Source: Clostridiales bacterium
GTDB taxonomy: Bacteria > Bacillota > Clostridia > Oscillospirales > CAG-272
DNA: 64,000 nt
Reading direction: 5' to 3'
Assembly: GCA_003523225.1 (NCBI GenBank)
Contig: DPGK01000004.1
Location: forward strand, 75,485-139,484
Shown: piece after piece, positions 26,635 through 34,938 of the stretch
Position numbering within the stretch: position 1 is the stretch's first letter
Layout of the letters: every line of letters begins with the position of its first letter
Made by a program: the position numbers and the translations under genes
The notes under the pieces: model-generated
Databases searched by the model: none
What the model saw: only the letters and a program-made list of their open reading frames with translations
Told to the model about the DNA's origin: nothing

Positions 26635-27813
26635 ATGAGTATTGATAATGAGATCGGAAAGACCTATTTCGGGCGCGGAAACGCCGGAATGTACGACGAT
26701 TACATGGATTTTATAAATTATGTATTCGGCTTCAATGGGAATTCAAGCGATTTCAAAAAGCTGCTTCCGAAGCTGTACCGTCCGGATGATGACCCGGCGG
26801 CAAACTCATATGTCGCGCTTGAGGACGGCAAGCTGAAAGCCGCCATAGGAGCTTTTGACCTTGACGTTTCGGTGGCTGGCGAGGTGCTTCATACCCGCGG
26901 CATTGGAAATGTTGCGGTACATCCTTACGCTCGTTCTCGCGGATATATGCGCCGGCTGATGAACGACGCCATTGACGACATGGTGCGCGACGGAATTGAC
27001 TTTTCGGTTCTTGGCGGCAGACGCCAGCGGTACAATTATTTTTCCTACGATAAAGCGGGGGAGGGGATCTCACTTTCATTTGGTATGGACAATATGCGCC
27101 ACACCTTCGGGTATCCCCGCACGCACAGGATAAAAGTACGGCGCATAGGGGCGGATGACACCGCCGCGCTCGACGATATCGCGCGTCTTTATGAAACACT
27201 TCCTTTTCACGGTATTCGCAACCGCTCGCGGCTGTATGACATTCTGACCTCATGGAGCTACTCTGTCTGGTACGGAACGGATGACAGCGGATGCGTAGGT
27301 TATGCGCTGGCAAAGGACGAAAGCGTAAGCGAGCTTGTGCTCGCCGACGAGGAGCGTGTGCCGGAATTTACGGTGGCGCTGTTTGACGCGGTGGGGCGCG
27401 GGCGGCTTGTTGTTACCCTTCCTGCCTTCCTGCCGGGATACGCCGAACGCCTATGCCGCATATGCGAGGAATACACGATTTCCCCCAAGAAATCCTTCTC
27501 GGTGCTGAACTATGAGCGCGTTGTGGGCGCTTTTGCGCGGCTCAAGGCTAAGACCTGCCGTGCTGCGCTGCCCGACGGTGAGCTTACACTGCTGATACAC
27601 GGCAGGGGCGGGGATGAAAATATCACGCTGACGGTAAATAACGGCGTTCCGGAGGCAGCGCGGACGGATAAGACGCCTTATGCAGAATATGACCATCTTG
27701 AGGCGATGAACCTGCTGTTTGCGCCGCTTTGCCCTCAGCGGGACTCACTGCCTGATTTTGCCCGCCTGTGGCTGCCGTTGCCCATTTATCTTTTCAGCGC
27801 AGACGCGGTCTGA
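26635..27813 (+). CDS. GNAT N-acetyltransferase, Eis-like
   Basis: A 392-residue protein with an N-terminal GNAT fold: IGNVAVHPYARSRGYMRRLM is the acetyl-CoA pyrophosphate-binding region (R-x-x-G-x-x pattern). A second GNAT-like middle part and a C-terminal sterol-carrier-like domain (LTLTVNNG, TDKTPYAEYDHLEAMNLLFAPL) give the three-part Eis architecture. Eis proteins acetylate amines, including aminoglycosides, but the family is broad and the substrate here is unknown. A near-perfect AAAGGA precedes it. Confidence 0.82.
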   Translation: MSIDNEIGKTYFGRGNAGMYDDYMDFINYVFGFNGNSSDFKKLLPKLYRPDDDPAANSYVALEDGKLKAAIGAFDLDVSVAGEVLHTRGIGNVAVHPYARSRGYMRRLMNDAIDDMVRDGIDFSVLGGRRQRYNYFSYDKAGEGISLSFGMDNMRHTFGYPRTHRIKVRRIGADDTAALDDIARLYETLPFHGIRNRSRLYDILTSWSYSVWYGTDDSGCVGYALAKDESVSELVLADEERVPEFTVALFDAVGRGRLVVTLPAFLPGYAERLCRICEEYTISPKKSFSVLNYERVVGAFARLKAKTCRAALPDGELTLLIHGRGGDENITLTVNNGVPEAARTDKTPYAEYDHLEAMNLLFAPLCPQRDSLPDFARLWLPLPIYLFSADAV

Positions 27814-27832
27814 TTCAATATTATAATCACAA

Positions 27833-27872
27833 AACCCCTTTCTGGCGCGCCACGGCGCGGCAGAAAGGGGTT
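27833..27872. terminator. Bidirectional terminator between the acetyltransferase and tRNA genes
   Basis: AACCCCTTTCTG (27833-27844) pairs with CAGAAAGGGGTT (27861-27872), with an inner GCGC stem. T-rich sequence follows on the plus side, and A-rich sequence precedes it, so it can stop both the acetyltransferase and the tRNA transcripts. Confidence 0.8.
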
Positions 27873-27916
27873 AGTTTTAATAAAAAATAAGCCCTCGTTT
27901 TACAACGAGGTTTCAG

Positions 27917-27994
27917 TGGGGTGAGTGATGGGATTTGAACCCACTGCCTTCAGGGCCACAACCTGACGCTCTAGCCAATTGAGCTACACCCACC
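27917..27994 (-). tRNA. trnH: tRNA-His (anticodon GTG)
   Basis: Cloverleaf on the reverse strand with acceptor GTGGGTG/CACTCAC, anticodon GTG in loop TTGTGGC, T-arm GTGGG-TTCAAAT-CCCAT, and encoded CCA. A G at -1 (27994) faces discriminator C73, as histidine tRNAs require. Confidence 0.97.
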
Positions 27995-27997
27995 ATA

Positions 27998-28074
27998 TGG
28001 CGCGTCTTAAGGGACTCGAACCCCCGACCTACTGCTTAGAAGGCAGTTGCTCTATCCAGCTGAGCTAAAGACGC
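27998..28074 (-). tRNA. trnR: tRNA-Arg (anticodon TCT)
   Basis: Reverse-strand cloverleaf with acceptor GCGTCTT/AAGACGC, discriminator G, anticodon TCT in loop CTTCTAA, and encoded CCA. Only three bases separate it from tRNA-His. Confidence 0.97.
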
Positions 28075-28111
28075 ATGTCCCGCTGTAACGGGGGCTTATT
28101 CCTTTCGGAAA

Positions 28112-28185
<74 letters not shown>

Positions 28186-28210
28186 ACACCGTTTTCAAAA
28201 CTGCTCTAAT

Positions 28211-28239
28211 ATAATACCACATCCGGGGTGGTTTGTCAA
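28211..28239 (-). promoter_or_regulatory. Sigma-A promoter of the tRNA operon
   Basis: On the reverse strand TTGACA (28239-28234), a 17-base spacer and TATTAT (28216-28211), about 25 bases upstream of tRNA-Gly. Confidence 0.7.
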
Positions 28240-28290
28240 TACCTAAAATCAAAAAATCGAATGTTTTTTGAAAAAAATATCGTGTTCCGG

Positions 28291-28350
28291 TCGCAAGTGA
28301 AAACGCTTGCTTTAACCGTTTGCGGAGGGTGCGGTTAAAATTGTCCGCAC
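28291..28350. repeat. Cluster of short inverted repeats upstream of yqeG
   Basis: Three overlapping or adjacent dyads lie here: GCAAG/CTTGC (28291-28309), TTAACCG/CGGTTAA (28312-28338) and GTGCGG/CCGCAC (about 28329-28350). They sit between the tRNA promoter and the yqeG promoter. They could be operators, or leftover terminator-like structure. Confidence 0.35.
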
Positions 28351-28353
28351 TAC

Positions 28354-28382
28354 TTGATATCGTCTGAAAAATGTGATAAAAT
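28354..28382 (+). promoter_or_regulatory. Sigma-A promoter for the yqeG operon
   Basis: TTGATA at 28354-28359, a 17-base spacer and TAAAAT at 28377-28382. Confidence 0.55.
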
Positions 28383-28417
28383 AATACCGTTAAAAATTAT
28401 TTCGAGCGTGAGGTAGT

Positions 28418-28993
28418 ATGGCTTCCGGTTCAGAATCATCAAAACATACTGTAAAAAAAGAAAATGATCCGCGTGTCGGCTATTCGCTTGTGCCGGATTT
28501 TATGTTCGGAAAATTTGACGATATTGACGTTGATTTTCTGCGTTCCATAGACGTGCGCTCGCTTATCATCGACATTGACAACACGCTTGCGCCATACGAA
28601 GTGCCCGAGCCTGACGAAAGAACGCGCGAGTGGTTTGCGGCTTTGGCTGAGGCGGGCATCGGCGCGGCGCTTGTATCGAACAACGAGCGTGAGCGGGTGG
28701 AGCGCTTCAACAGGAAGCTGTGCCTTCCGGCATATTACGACTGTAAAAAGCCATCCCCGAAATATCTTGTCAAGGCGATGCAGGATATCGGAGCCGAGCG
28801 GGAATCTACGCTTTTTCTCGGCGATCAGATCTTCACCGACGTTGCCGCCGCACGTCGGCTGGGGCTGAGGGCGGCGGTCGTAAAACCGATAAAGGACAAG
28901 AAAAATCTGTTTTTCAGGTTCAAACGACTTATGGAACGTCCGATCGTAGGATACTATCGCAGACGTGAGCAGAAAAGAGGTAAAGTACAATGA
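28418..28993 (+). CDS. yqeG: YqeG family HAD-IIIA phosphatase
   Basis: A 191-residue haloacid-dehalogenase-type hydrolase. Motif I is DIDNTL (D52 and D54), motif II is VSNN and the motif III/IV region is KPSPKYL...LFLGDQIFTDV. The N-terminal YSLVPDFMFGKFDDID segment is typical of YqeG. The cellular substrate is unknown; in Bacillus the gene lies upstream of the ribosome-assembly GTPase gene yqeH. Its stop overlaps the next start by ATGA. Confidence 0.88.
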   Translation: MASGSESSKHTVKKENDPRVGYSLVPDFMFGKFDDIDVDFLRSIDVRSLIIDIDNTLAPYEVPEPDERTREWFAALAEAGIGAALVSNNERERVERFNRKLCLPAYYDCKKPSPKYLVKAMQDIGAERESTLFLGDQIFTDVAAARRLGLRAAVVKPIKDKKNLFFRFKRLMERPIVGYYRRREQKRGKVQ

Positions 28994-29877
28994 CTCCGGA
29001 TGTTGAGACCGGTATGAATACCGTCGCCTGCCCGAAGTTCGGACCGGGCGGAAACAGTGAATCCTTTTATGCGGAAGGGAAAAAATCAACCTACGAAGCT
29101 CCGGAGTGGGTGCGCGCCCGCGGGCTTGACGCCTATGAATTTCAGGGCGGCAACGGCATACGTGGGTCGGATGCGAATTTTGCAAGGATCGGCGAGGAGG
29201 CGCGCCGTGCGGGCATACTCATGTCCCTGCACACCCCTTATTACATTTCACTTTCCGGCGTGGAGCCGGAAAAACGGCTCAAGAGCGTGGATTACATCAT
29301 GCAGTCGCTTCACGCCGCGGAGCTTTTGGGGGCTGACACGATAGTTATACATTCGGGCAGCGCCGCAAAGATAAGCCGTGAGGAGGCGCTTGAGCTGGCG
29401 CGCGATACGCTTTGCCATGTCATGGAGGCGGTAGGCGATACGTCTGTACGTCTGGGGCTTGAAACGATGGGTAAAAAGAATCAGCTTGGAACGCTTGACG
29501 AGGTTATAGAGCTTTGCCGGGTCGATCCCCACTTTTATCCGGTGGTGGATTTCGGACATCTCAATGCGCGGGAGTGCGGAGGCGTTTTTCCGGACAAGGA
29601 TGCGTACCTGCGCGTCTTTTACCGCATCGGCGAGGCGCTGGGAGACAAATACGCCCGTACGCTGCATTGCCATTTTTCGCGTATCGAGTATACCTCGGCG
29701 GGCGAGAAAAAGCACCTGACGTTTGAGGACGACGTTTACGGTCCGGATTTTTACCCGCTTGCGGAAGCAATTGCCGCCGAAGGCTTATCTCCGCGCATTA
29801 TCTGCGAGTCGGCGGGTACGATGGCAGAGGACGCCGCCGCAATGAAGGAAATGTTTTGCCGCGCGTCAGCGCAGTGA
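28990..29877 (+). CDS. TIM-barrel protein related to endonuclease IV
   Basis: A 295-residue protein of the AP-endonuclease-2/xylose-isomerase-like barrel. Probable metal ligands are the histidines in LMSLHTPYY and VIHSGS, the glutamate in LGLETMGK, the D-x-x-H pair in VVDFGHLNA, the histidines in TLHCHFS and the glutamate in IICES, the nfo arrangement. This resembles a clostridial endonuclease IV-like group, so it may nick abasic DNA, but a sugar isomerase or lyase role is not excluded. An internal ATG at 29014 is an alternative start. It overlaps yqeG by four bases. Confidence 0.75.
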   Translation: MTPDVETGMNTVACPKFGPGGNSESFYAEGKKSTYEAPEWVRARGLDAYEFQGGNGIRGSDANFARIGEEARRAGILMSLHTPYYISLSGVEPEKRLKSVDYIMQSLHAAELLGADTIVIHSGSAAKISREEALELARDTLCHVMEAVGDTSVRLGLETMGKKNQLGTLDEVIELCRVDPHFYPVVDFGHLNARECGGVFPDKDAYLRVFYRIGEALGDKYARTLHCHFSRIEYTSAGEKKHLTFEDDVYGPDFYPLAEAIAAEGLSPRIICESAGTMAEDAAAMKEMFCRASAQ

Positions 29878-29911
29878 CATGATTTTTATTTTAGAAAAGA
29901 GGAAATAAAAA

Positions 29912-30985
29912 ATGACACATCTTGAAAGACTCAGAGCCGAGCTTGCCAGGTCGGGTTTTGACGGCGTGGTGGTCAGCTCCGAAATAAACCAGCGGTATCT
30001 GTCGGGCTTCAATTATACCGACGGGCTTATCGTCGTGACCGCAGAACGTGCGGCGCTTCTGACCGATTTCCGCTACATTGAGGCGGCAAACGCTTCTCCT
30101 GCGGCGCGTGAATTCGAAATACTTATGCCTGACAAGCGCATGAGCGTGGCGGCGCGCGAGGTGCTGGGATCCGCCAAGCGCGTGGCGGTCGAAGAAGCGA
30201 CTCTCTCCCTCTCGGGATACGAGAGCTTCTGCCGTGCCTTTGAAGGAATAGAGACAGTCGGCGGAGCATCAGCGATAATTGACGGACTGCGTGAGTTCAA
30301 GGATGAGGGCGAGATCGCAAAAATGACTGCGGCTCAGGCGATTACCGACGCGGCTTTCGCGCACATCGTTGAGTTTATACGTCCGGATATGACCGAGCGC
30401 GAGGTGGCGTTGGAGCTTGAATTCTTCATGCGTTCAAAGGGCGCTGAATGCACCGCTTTCGATACGATCGCAGTATCGGGCAGCGCGTCGTCCATGCCTC
30501 ATGGCGTACCGCGCGATGTGGTACTTGAAAAGGGCTTCCTGACAATGGACTTTGGCGCACGTGTGGATGGCTATTGCTCGGACATGACGCGCACTGTGGT
30601 CATAGGACGTGCGGATGATGAAATGCGCCGGCTTTACAATACCGTTCTTGAAGCGCAGCTTGCGGCACTTGCCGCCGCCGCTCCCGGTGTTGGATGCGCA
30701 AGGATGGACAAGACCGCCCGCGACATTATCGACGGCGCGGGATATAAGGGCGCTTTCGGTCATTCGCTCGGTCACGGAGTGGGAATGTACATTCATGAGG
30801 AGCCGCGTCTTGCCGCCCGCACTCCGGAATCCAAGGTGCTTACACCCGGACATATAGTAACCGTCGAGCCGGGTATCTATCTTGCCGGAAAATACGGCTG
30901 CCGCATTGAGGATATGATCGCGGTTACGGATAACGGCATCATGAACTTCACAAGATCTCCGAAGGAGCTTATTGAGATAGGCTGA
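29912..30985 (+). CDS. pepP: Xaa-Pro peptidase (M24 family)
   Basis: A 357-residue aminopeptidase P-like enzyme. It has a creatinase N-terminal domain (about 1-130) and a pita-bread catalytic domain. The metal ligands are the aspartates of TMDFGARVDG and CSDMTRT, the histidine of LGHGVGMYIHE, and the glutamates of VEPGIYL and RIEDMIAV. It removes N-terminal residues next to proline from short peptides. AGAGGA precedes the start 34 bases after the TIM-barrel gene, so it probably belongs to the same transcript. Confidence 0.92.
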   Translation: MTHLERLRAELARSGFDGVVVSSEINQRYLSGFNYTDGLIVVTAERAALLTDFRYIEAANASPAAREFEILMPDKRMSVAAREVLGSAKRVAVEEATLSLSGYESFCRAFEGIETVGGASAIIDGLREFKDEGEIAKMTAAQAITDAAFAHIVEFIRPDMTEREVALELEFFMRSKGAECTAFDTIAVSGSASSMPHGVPRDVVLEKGFLTMDFGARVDGYCSDMTRTVVIGRADDEMRRLYNTVLEAQLAALAAAAPGVGCARMDKTARDIIDGAGYKGAFGHSLGHGVGMYIHEEPRLAARTPESKVLTPGHIVTVEPGIYLAGKYGCRIEDMIAVTDNGIMNFTRSPKELIEIG

Positions 30986-31006
30986 TATCGGATCGTTAAA
31001 ATATTT

Positions 31007-31052
31007 GCCCTGCGCCTGGTGCTGCATATGCAGCATCAGGCGCAGGGCTTTT
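31007..31052. terminator. Bidirectional terminator between pepP and the DUF4340-type gene
   Basis: GCCCTGCGCCTG (31007-31018) pairs with CAGGCGCAGGGC (31037-31048). The inner GTGCTGCATATGCAGCAT extends the stem, and TTTT follows. It serves the convergent genes on either side. Confidence 0.85.
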
Positions 31053-31066
31053 ATGACTGTTTTGCG

Positions 31067-32554
31067 TCAACCTTCAAAATATGCCGTAAGGGCAGCGGTG
31101 AGCGCGGCGGTCTCGTCGACCGTTATCAGCCGGTCGGCGCTTCCCATAAAGGAAACAAGGTTATAGCTTTCGCTGTACCGGCTTATTGTCAGCTCTGCGT
31201 TCAGAACATCGCCCTTGTTGAAGGTGAGGGCAAGTGAGAATACCGTGTCGCTGCCCGCAGATGGGTCGCGCTCAAGGTCGGAGGCAAAGGCTGAGGTCTT
31301 TGCTTCGGCAAGGGCGGTAAGCAGTGTCTGGAGCTTTTCCTCGTTGATCTGCGTGCCGTCTGCGGCGGAATAGCTCACGCTGTCATCCTCGCCGTGTCTT
31401 ACTGTTACCGACAGAGTCTTTCCGTTTCCGCTGAAGATCATCGAGTCTATGCGTGTGTAATCGGGCAGTATAAGCTCGGTGGGGCGCAGGGAGCGGGTAT
31501 TGTCTGTCATCACAGCCGCAAATGCCGACTGGGAGGAGAGCTTTGCCGTAAGCGACGAGCCTTCCGGACGGACATATATCACGCCGTCCGCACTCCTTCC
31601 GACAGTGAGTGTAAGTGTAGTCGGAGTCAAAACGGTCTTTTCGACGCCCGTGGTGGAGTCTGTCACGGTAGAGGACTTCTGATACTCAATTATCAGCTTG
31701 TTTCCCGCGTCAAGCCCGTATTGGTCGTCTTTTGCGCTGTCATATGCGACGCAGTTCCCGAAGTCGAGGGATACAAGCGCGTCGGTAAGGTTACTGCCGA
31801 TCGCGGACGCAACGGCAAATTCCTTTTCTCCGTTCACCGACGCATACCAGCTGTAACCGTTGGTATAGTCGCTGTCCTTGCCGTTCGGATAGTACGTAAA
31901 GACGGTCTTATCACTTCCCGAAACATATTGGATTGAAGTGATTGAGGTTTTTGTCAGCTCCGGAGCGTCGTCGGTGTCGATGAGATCGTAGATGTCGAAC
32001 CTGAAGGCTTCGGGCAGTGAGGAATCAACGGTGTAGACCGTGGTCTTGTCCTCTGTGCAGAAGTAATAGTATCCAGAGAAGCTGTTGAGAGAACCTATAC
32101 TGAAGCCGTGGGTTCCGTTTCCGTCGGTAAAGGAAAGCGATATTTCCGGCTCGTCAAGCCCGTATTTGCCAAGGTCTGACTCGTTTACATTCTCAAGCTT
32201 GTAGGGCGAGGTAACTCCGCTTACAGCAGTTACCATGTCAGCAAACATTTCGTTGCTCAGCGGAACGCTTGGGTTTTCCGTCCAGAGCCAGCCGGTCTCA
32301 TCCTCCTTGAGCGTAAAGTCAAACGCAAGCGTCCGGCTTTCCGCCTCACCGTCGCCGGAGGCTTCAACGCTCCGCACGACGCTTACAGAGGTAAGTGTTT
32401 TATAGTCGACAGCTCCCACTGTATATACGTTACCGGAGCTGGTGACGTCATCCCAGCCGTCCTCACGGTTTCCAACTGCCTGCCAGATGAAATATACACC
32501 GATAAGCAGTGCCAGAGCGGCTGCCATGATTATTAATTTTACAGACTTTTTCAT
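31067..32554 (-). CDS. DUF4340-like lipoprotein/periplasmic subunit of an ABC module
   Basis: A 495-residue protein with one N-terminal membrane helix (about 8-26, LIIMAAALALLIGVYFIW) and a long extracytoplasmic region rich in beta repeats. Segments such as WTENPSVPLSNEMFADMVTAVSGVTSPYKLEN and YGLDEPEISLSFTDGNG are the DUF4340 repeat pattern. It is the last gene of the four-gene reverse operon, 14 bases after the GldG-like gene. Proteins of this kind accompany Gld-type ABC transporters in many bacteria; their activity is unknown. Confidence 0.75.
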   Translation of the reverse strand: MKKSVKLIIMAAALALLIGVYFIWQAVGNREDGWDDVTSSGNVYTVGAVDYKTLTSVSVVRSVEASGDGEAESRTLAFDFTLKEDETGWLWTENPSVPLSNEMFADMVTAVSGVTSPYKLENVNESDLGKYGLDEPEISLSFTDGNGTHGFSIGSLNSFSGYYYFCTEDKTTVYTVDSSLPEAFRFDIYDLIDTDDAPELTKTSITSIQYVSGSDKTVFTYYPNGKDSDYTNGYSWYASVNGEKEFAVASAIGSNLTDALVSLDFGNCVAYDSAKDDQYGLDAGNKLIIEYQKSSTVTDSTTGVEKTVLTPTTLTLTVGRSADGVIYVRPEGSSLTAKLSSQSAFAAVMTDNTRSLRPTELILPDYTRIDSMIFSGNGKTLSVTVRHGEDDSVSYSAADGTQINEEKLQTLLTALAEAKTSAFASDLERDPSAGSDTVFSLALTFNKGDVLNAELTISRYSESYNLVSFMGSADRLITVDETAALTAALTAYFEG

Positions 32555-32568
32555 GATTCAGAACAGGA

Positions 32569-34059
32569 TCATTTCTTGCGGCGGCGTGTCCAGCGGACAA
32601 GTCCCACTGCGGCGACGGCTATGGGGATGATGAAAATGAATATTGCTCCCCAGAGCGTAGCGGAGGATTCGGAAACGGTAAGAGTGGAGGAAGAAATGTC
32701 TACCGCCGAAATTTCAGGGAGCGACGACCTGAAGCTGTCGCAGAGCCATGAAAGCATATTGAGGAAGCAGTAGAGATTTGCTCCGTTTGTGGCATTTATG
32801 AACGCGTCGCCGGAAAACTGGGGCGATGCAAGCCATACCATGCGCGCTCCGGTCGTTTCATTTTCAGAGGCAGAGGCAACAGAAAGGGTCTCGGGGTCGC
32901 TCTGCGTCCCATCGCTGAGCTTCAGATATCCCTTTGAGGTGGTAGTAAGAAGCTCTGTCACCGTAAATCCATCCGGCACTGATGCGGCGGCGCTTATGGC
33001 GTGAGACTGTGCCGTGAGCGTGCGGTATGAGCCGGAATAAATCATTGATACCGCATTGTGTGTAGAGGAAGCGGTCGGATAAATATAGTAAGGGGTGTTG
33101 GGGTAATAGCTTCCCGCGCTGCCCTCGCAAACCGTGCCGTATCTGCCTGCAAGCCCGAAGTCGGCGCACAGCGCTGCAAAATTCGGAAGCTCCGTAGAGG
33201 TGCTGCCGCTTATCATGAAGATGTGTCCGCCGTCGGCTGCATAATCGCGCAGTTTTTGCAGCTCGTCTGCGGTCAGGTCAAGCTCGGGAGCGTAGATGAG
33301 AATGCAGGAGCAGTTGTCGGGTATCGAGTCACCGTCAAGCGCAATATTCAGCTCGGAGGTATCATATCCTGAGAGATCAACGTAATACGCAAGCGTTTCG
33401 GACATTTCCTTTTCGCCGTGACCTGACAGCGTGTAAAGTGTGGGCAGTGTCTCGGCAGTGACATATTCAACAGCGCAGGTGAGCTGGTTGTCGCCGTCAA
33501 AATACGGCTCAGCGGTTATTCCGTAATAAGCGTTGTATATCTGATAGTCCGAGGCGCTCATTTTGCCTACCGAATCGTTGTAGTAGTAGTACATATCGTT
33601 GTAGTCTACCGCTTTGGAGCGACGTGCGCTCTCAACTATCACACTGTATTCGGAAAGCTGAGCGTCGGTGTATTTTGAGATGAAATCCGGGTCGGCAATC
33701 GGGTCGGCTACCCTGACCTTTACGCGCGCGGAAAGCTCCGCATAGCGGTCAAGGAATGTGCGCAGCTGAGAGTCCTCCTGCCCGCCCGGACAGATGAACC
33801 AAAGGGTTATGTCCTCGTCAAGCTTTGAAAGGTACTTTTCGGTGGTTTCGGAAAGGGTGTACATCTTTGAGGTGCTTGAATCGAGCTTGGTGATCTTTGA
33901 GGGCAGTGCGCCGACAATAAGGTTTACGACGATAAGCGCCGCGAGCAGCAGCACGGTCATGAGTACCGTGTAGCCTCCGGCTTTTCCGGTCTTACGCTTT
34001 CCGGATGGATTGGCTGTTGGGGTCTTTACTTCTTTGTTAATGTTTTTCTGTTCACTCAT
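32569..34059 (-). CDS. GldG-like ABC transporter auxiliary protein
   Basis: A 496-residue protein anchored by an N-terminal helix (about 27-49, after a basic Lys-rich start) and a C-terminal helix (about 467-487, LWGAIFIFIIPIAVAAVGLV) followed by RRRKK. The exterior region resembles the ABC_transp_aux/GldG domain (SKMYTLSETTEKYLSKLDEDITLWFICPG, then TLYTLSGHGEKEMSE and GYDTSELNI). In Bacteroidetes the equivalents serve gliding; in Firmicutes the role is unknown. Upstream are the permease and ATPase of the same transporter. Confidence 0.8.
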   Translation of the reverse strand: MSEQKNINKEVKTPTANPSGKRKTGKAGGYTVLMTVLLLAALIVVNLIVGALPSKITKLDSSTSKMYTLSETTEKYLSKLDEDITLWFICPGGQEDSQLRTFLDRYAELSARVKVRVADPIADPDFISKYTDAQLSEYSVIVESARRSKAVDYNDMYYYYNDSVGKMSASDYQIYNAYYGITAEPYFDGDNQLTCAVEYVTAETLPTLYTLSGHGEKEMSETLAYYVDLSGYDTSELNIALDGDSIPDNCSCILIYAPELDLTADELQKLRDYAADGGHIFMISGSTSTELPNFAALCADFGLAGRYGTVCEGSAGSYYPNTPYYIYPTASSTHNAVSMIYSGSYRTLTAQSHAISAAASVPDGFTVTELLTTTSKGYLKLSDGTQSDPETLSVASASENETTGARMVWLASPQFSGDAFINATNGANLYCFLNMLSWLCDSFRSSLPEISAVDISSSTLTVSESSATLWGAIFIFIIPIAVAAVGLVRWTRRRKK

Positions 34060-34074
34060 TGTTAAGCCCTCCCC

Positions 34075-34938
34075 TCAGCTCCAGCGCCGCTTTTCAAGCG
34101 ACTGAACGGTAAGAAATACAAAGAAAACGATTATCGAGAGATAATAAACCACGGCGGTAAGGTCAAATATACCGGACACGAAGACATCAAAGCGGTCAAA
34201 CACCGCAAGGTAGGATATGATGCTCGGGAAAAGTCCGGCAAATGCCTCCTGATTTACAAAGTAAAAAATTGAAGTCGGGATTATAACTACACCCGCGGCT
34301 ATTACTCCGATAAGGGTGTCGCGTGTCAGCGCCCACACGATAAGCCCGAAGGCGGCTCCGAGTATCAGGAAGGCGACATAGGAGCCGACTGCCGTCGTCG
34401 GGAGCAGGGAGGCAAGACCGCTCATCAGGTAAAGCGCAAGCACGACGCCGAAGCTGGTAACTGCGGCGATTATCTGGCTTTCGGTAAGAGAGGACATGAA
34501 CATACAAATAGCAATAAGCGCCGCGCCGAGCAGGAAAAAGCCGAGCAGCGCCGCATAGCAGCTGCCGTAGTGGACTATTCCGAACAGGCTGAGAATGACC
34601 GGGACAAAAGCCATGCCGACACAGGCGATAAGCAGAACGGCGGTCATTGAGAGGTATTTGCCGAGTACGATATCAATGGTCTTTATCGGCAGGGAGTATA
34701 GCAGCTGGTCAGTGCGCGAGCGGCGTTCCTCTGCGATCGAGCGCATTGCAAGCACCGGGACGATCAGCATAAATATGATTGTTATATTTCCGAGAACGTA
34801 TTCAAAGCTTGCCGACTGAGAACGCAGGTTTATCGCCGTGGTGAATATTCCGGTAAAGGCAAATATCACCGCGAGAAAGATGAAGCCTGTCATGGTGTTG
34901 AAATAGGATTTGAATTCCCGCTTGAAAATGGCGCTCAT
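34075..34938 (-). CDS. ABC-2 type permease (GldF-like)
   Basis: A 287-residue membrane protein with six helices. The N-terminal AIFKREFKSYFNTMTGFIFLAVIFA and SIAEERRSRTDQLLYSLPI segments are those of GldF/NosY-type permeases. It overlaps the upstream ATPase gene by four bases, so the two are co-translated. Together they would be the pump or mechanochemical core that works with the two extracytoplasmic proteins downstream. Substrate is not evident. Confidence 0.87.
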   Translation of the reverse strand: MSAIFKREFKSYFNTMTGFIFLAVIFAFTGIFTTAINLRSQSASFEYVLGNITIIFMLIVPVLAMRSIAEERRSRTDQLLYSLPIKTIDIVLGKYLSMTAVLLIACVGMAFVPVILSLFGIVHYGSCYAALLGFFLLGAALIAICMFMSSLTESQIIAAVTSFGVVLALYLMSGLASLLPTTAVGSYVAFLILGAAFGLIVWALTRDTLIGVIAAGVVIIPTSIFYFVNQEAFAGLFPSIISYLAVFDRFDVFVSGIFDLTAVVYYLSIIVFFVFLTVQSLEKRRWS

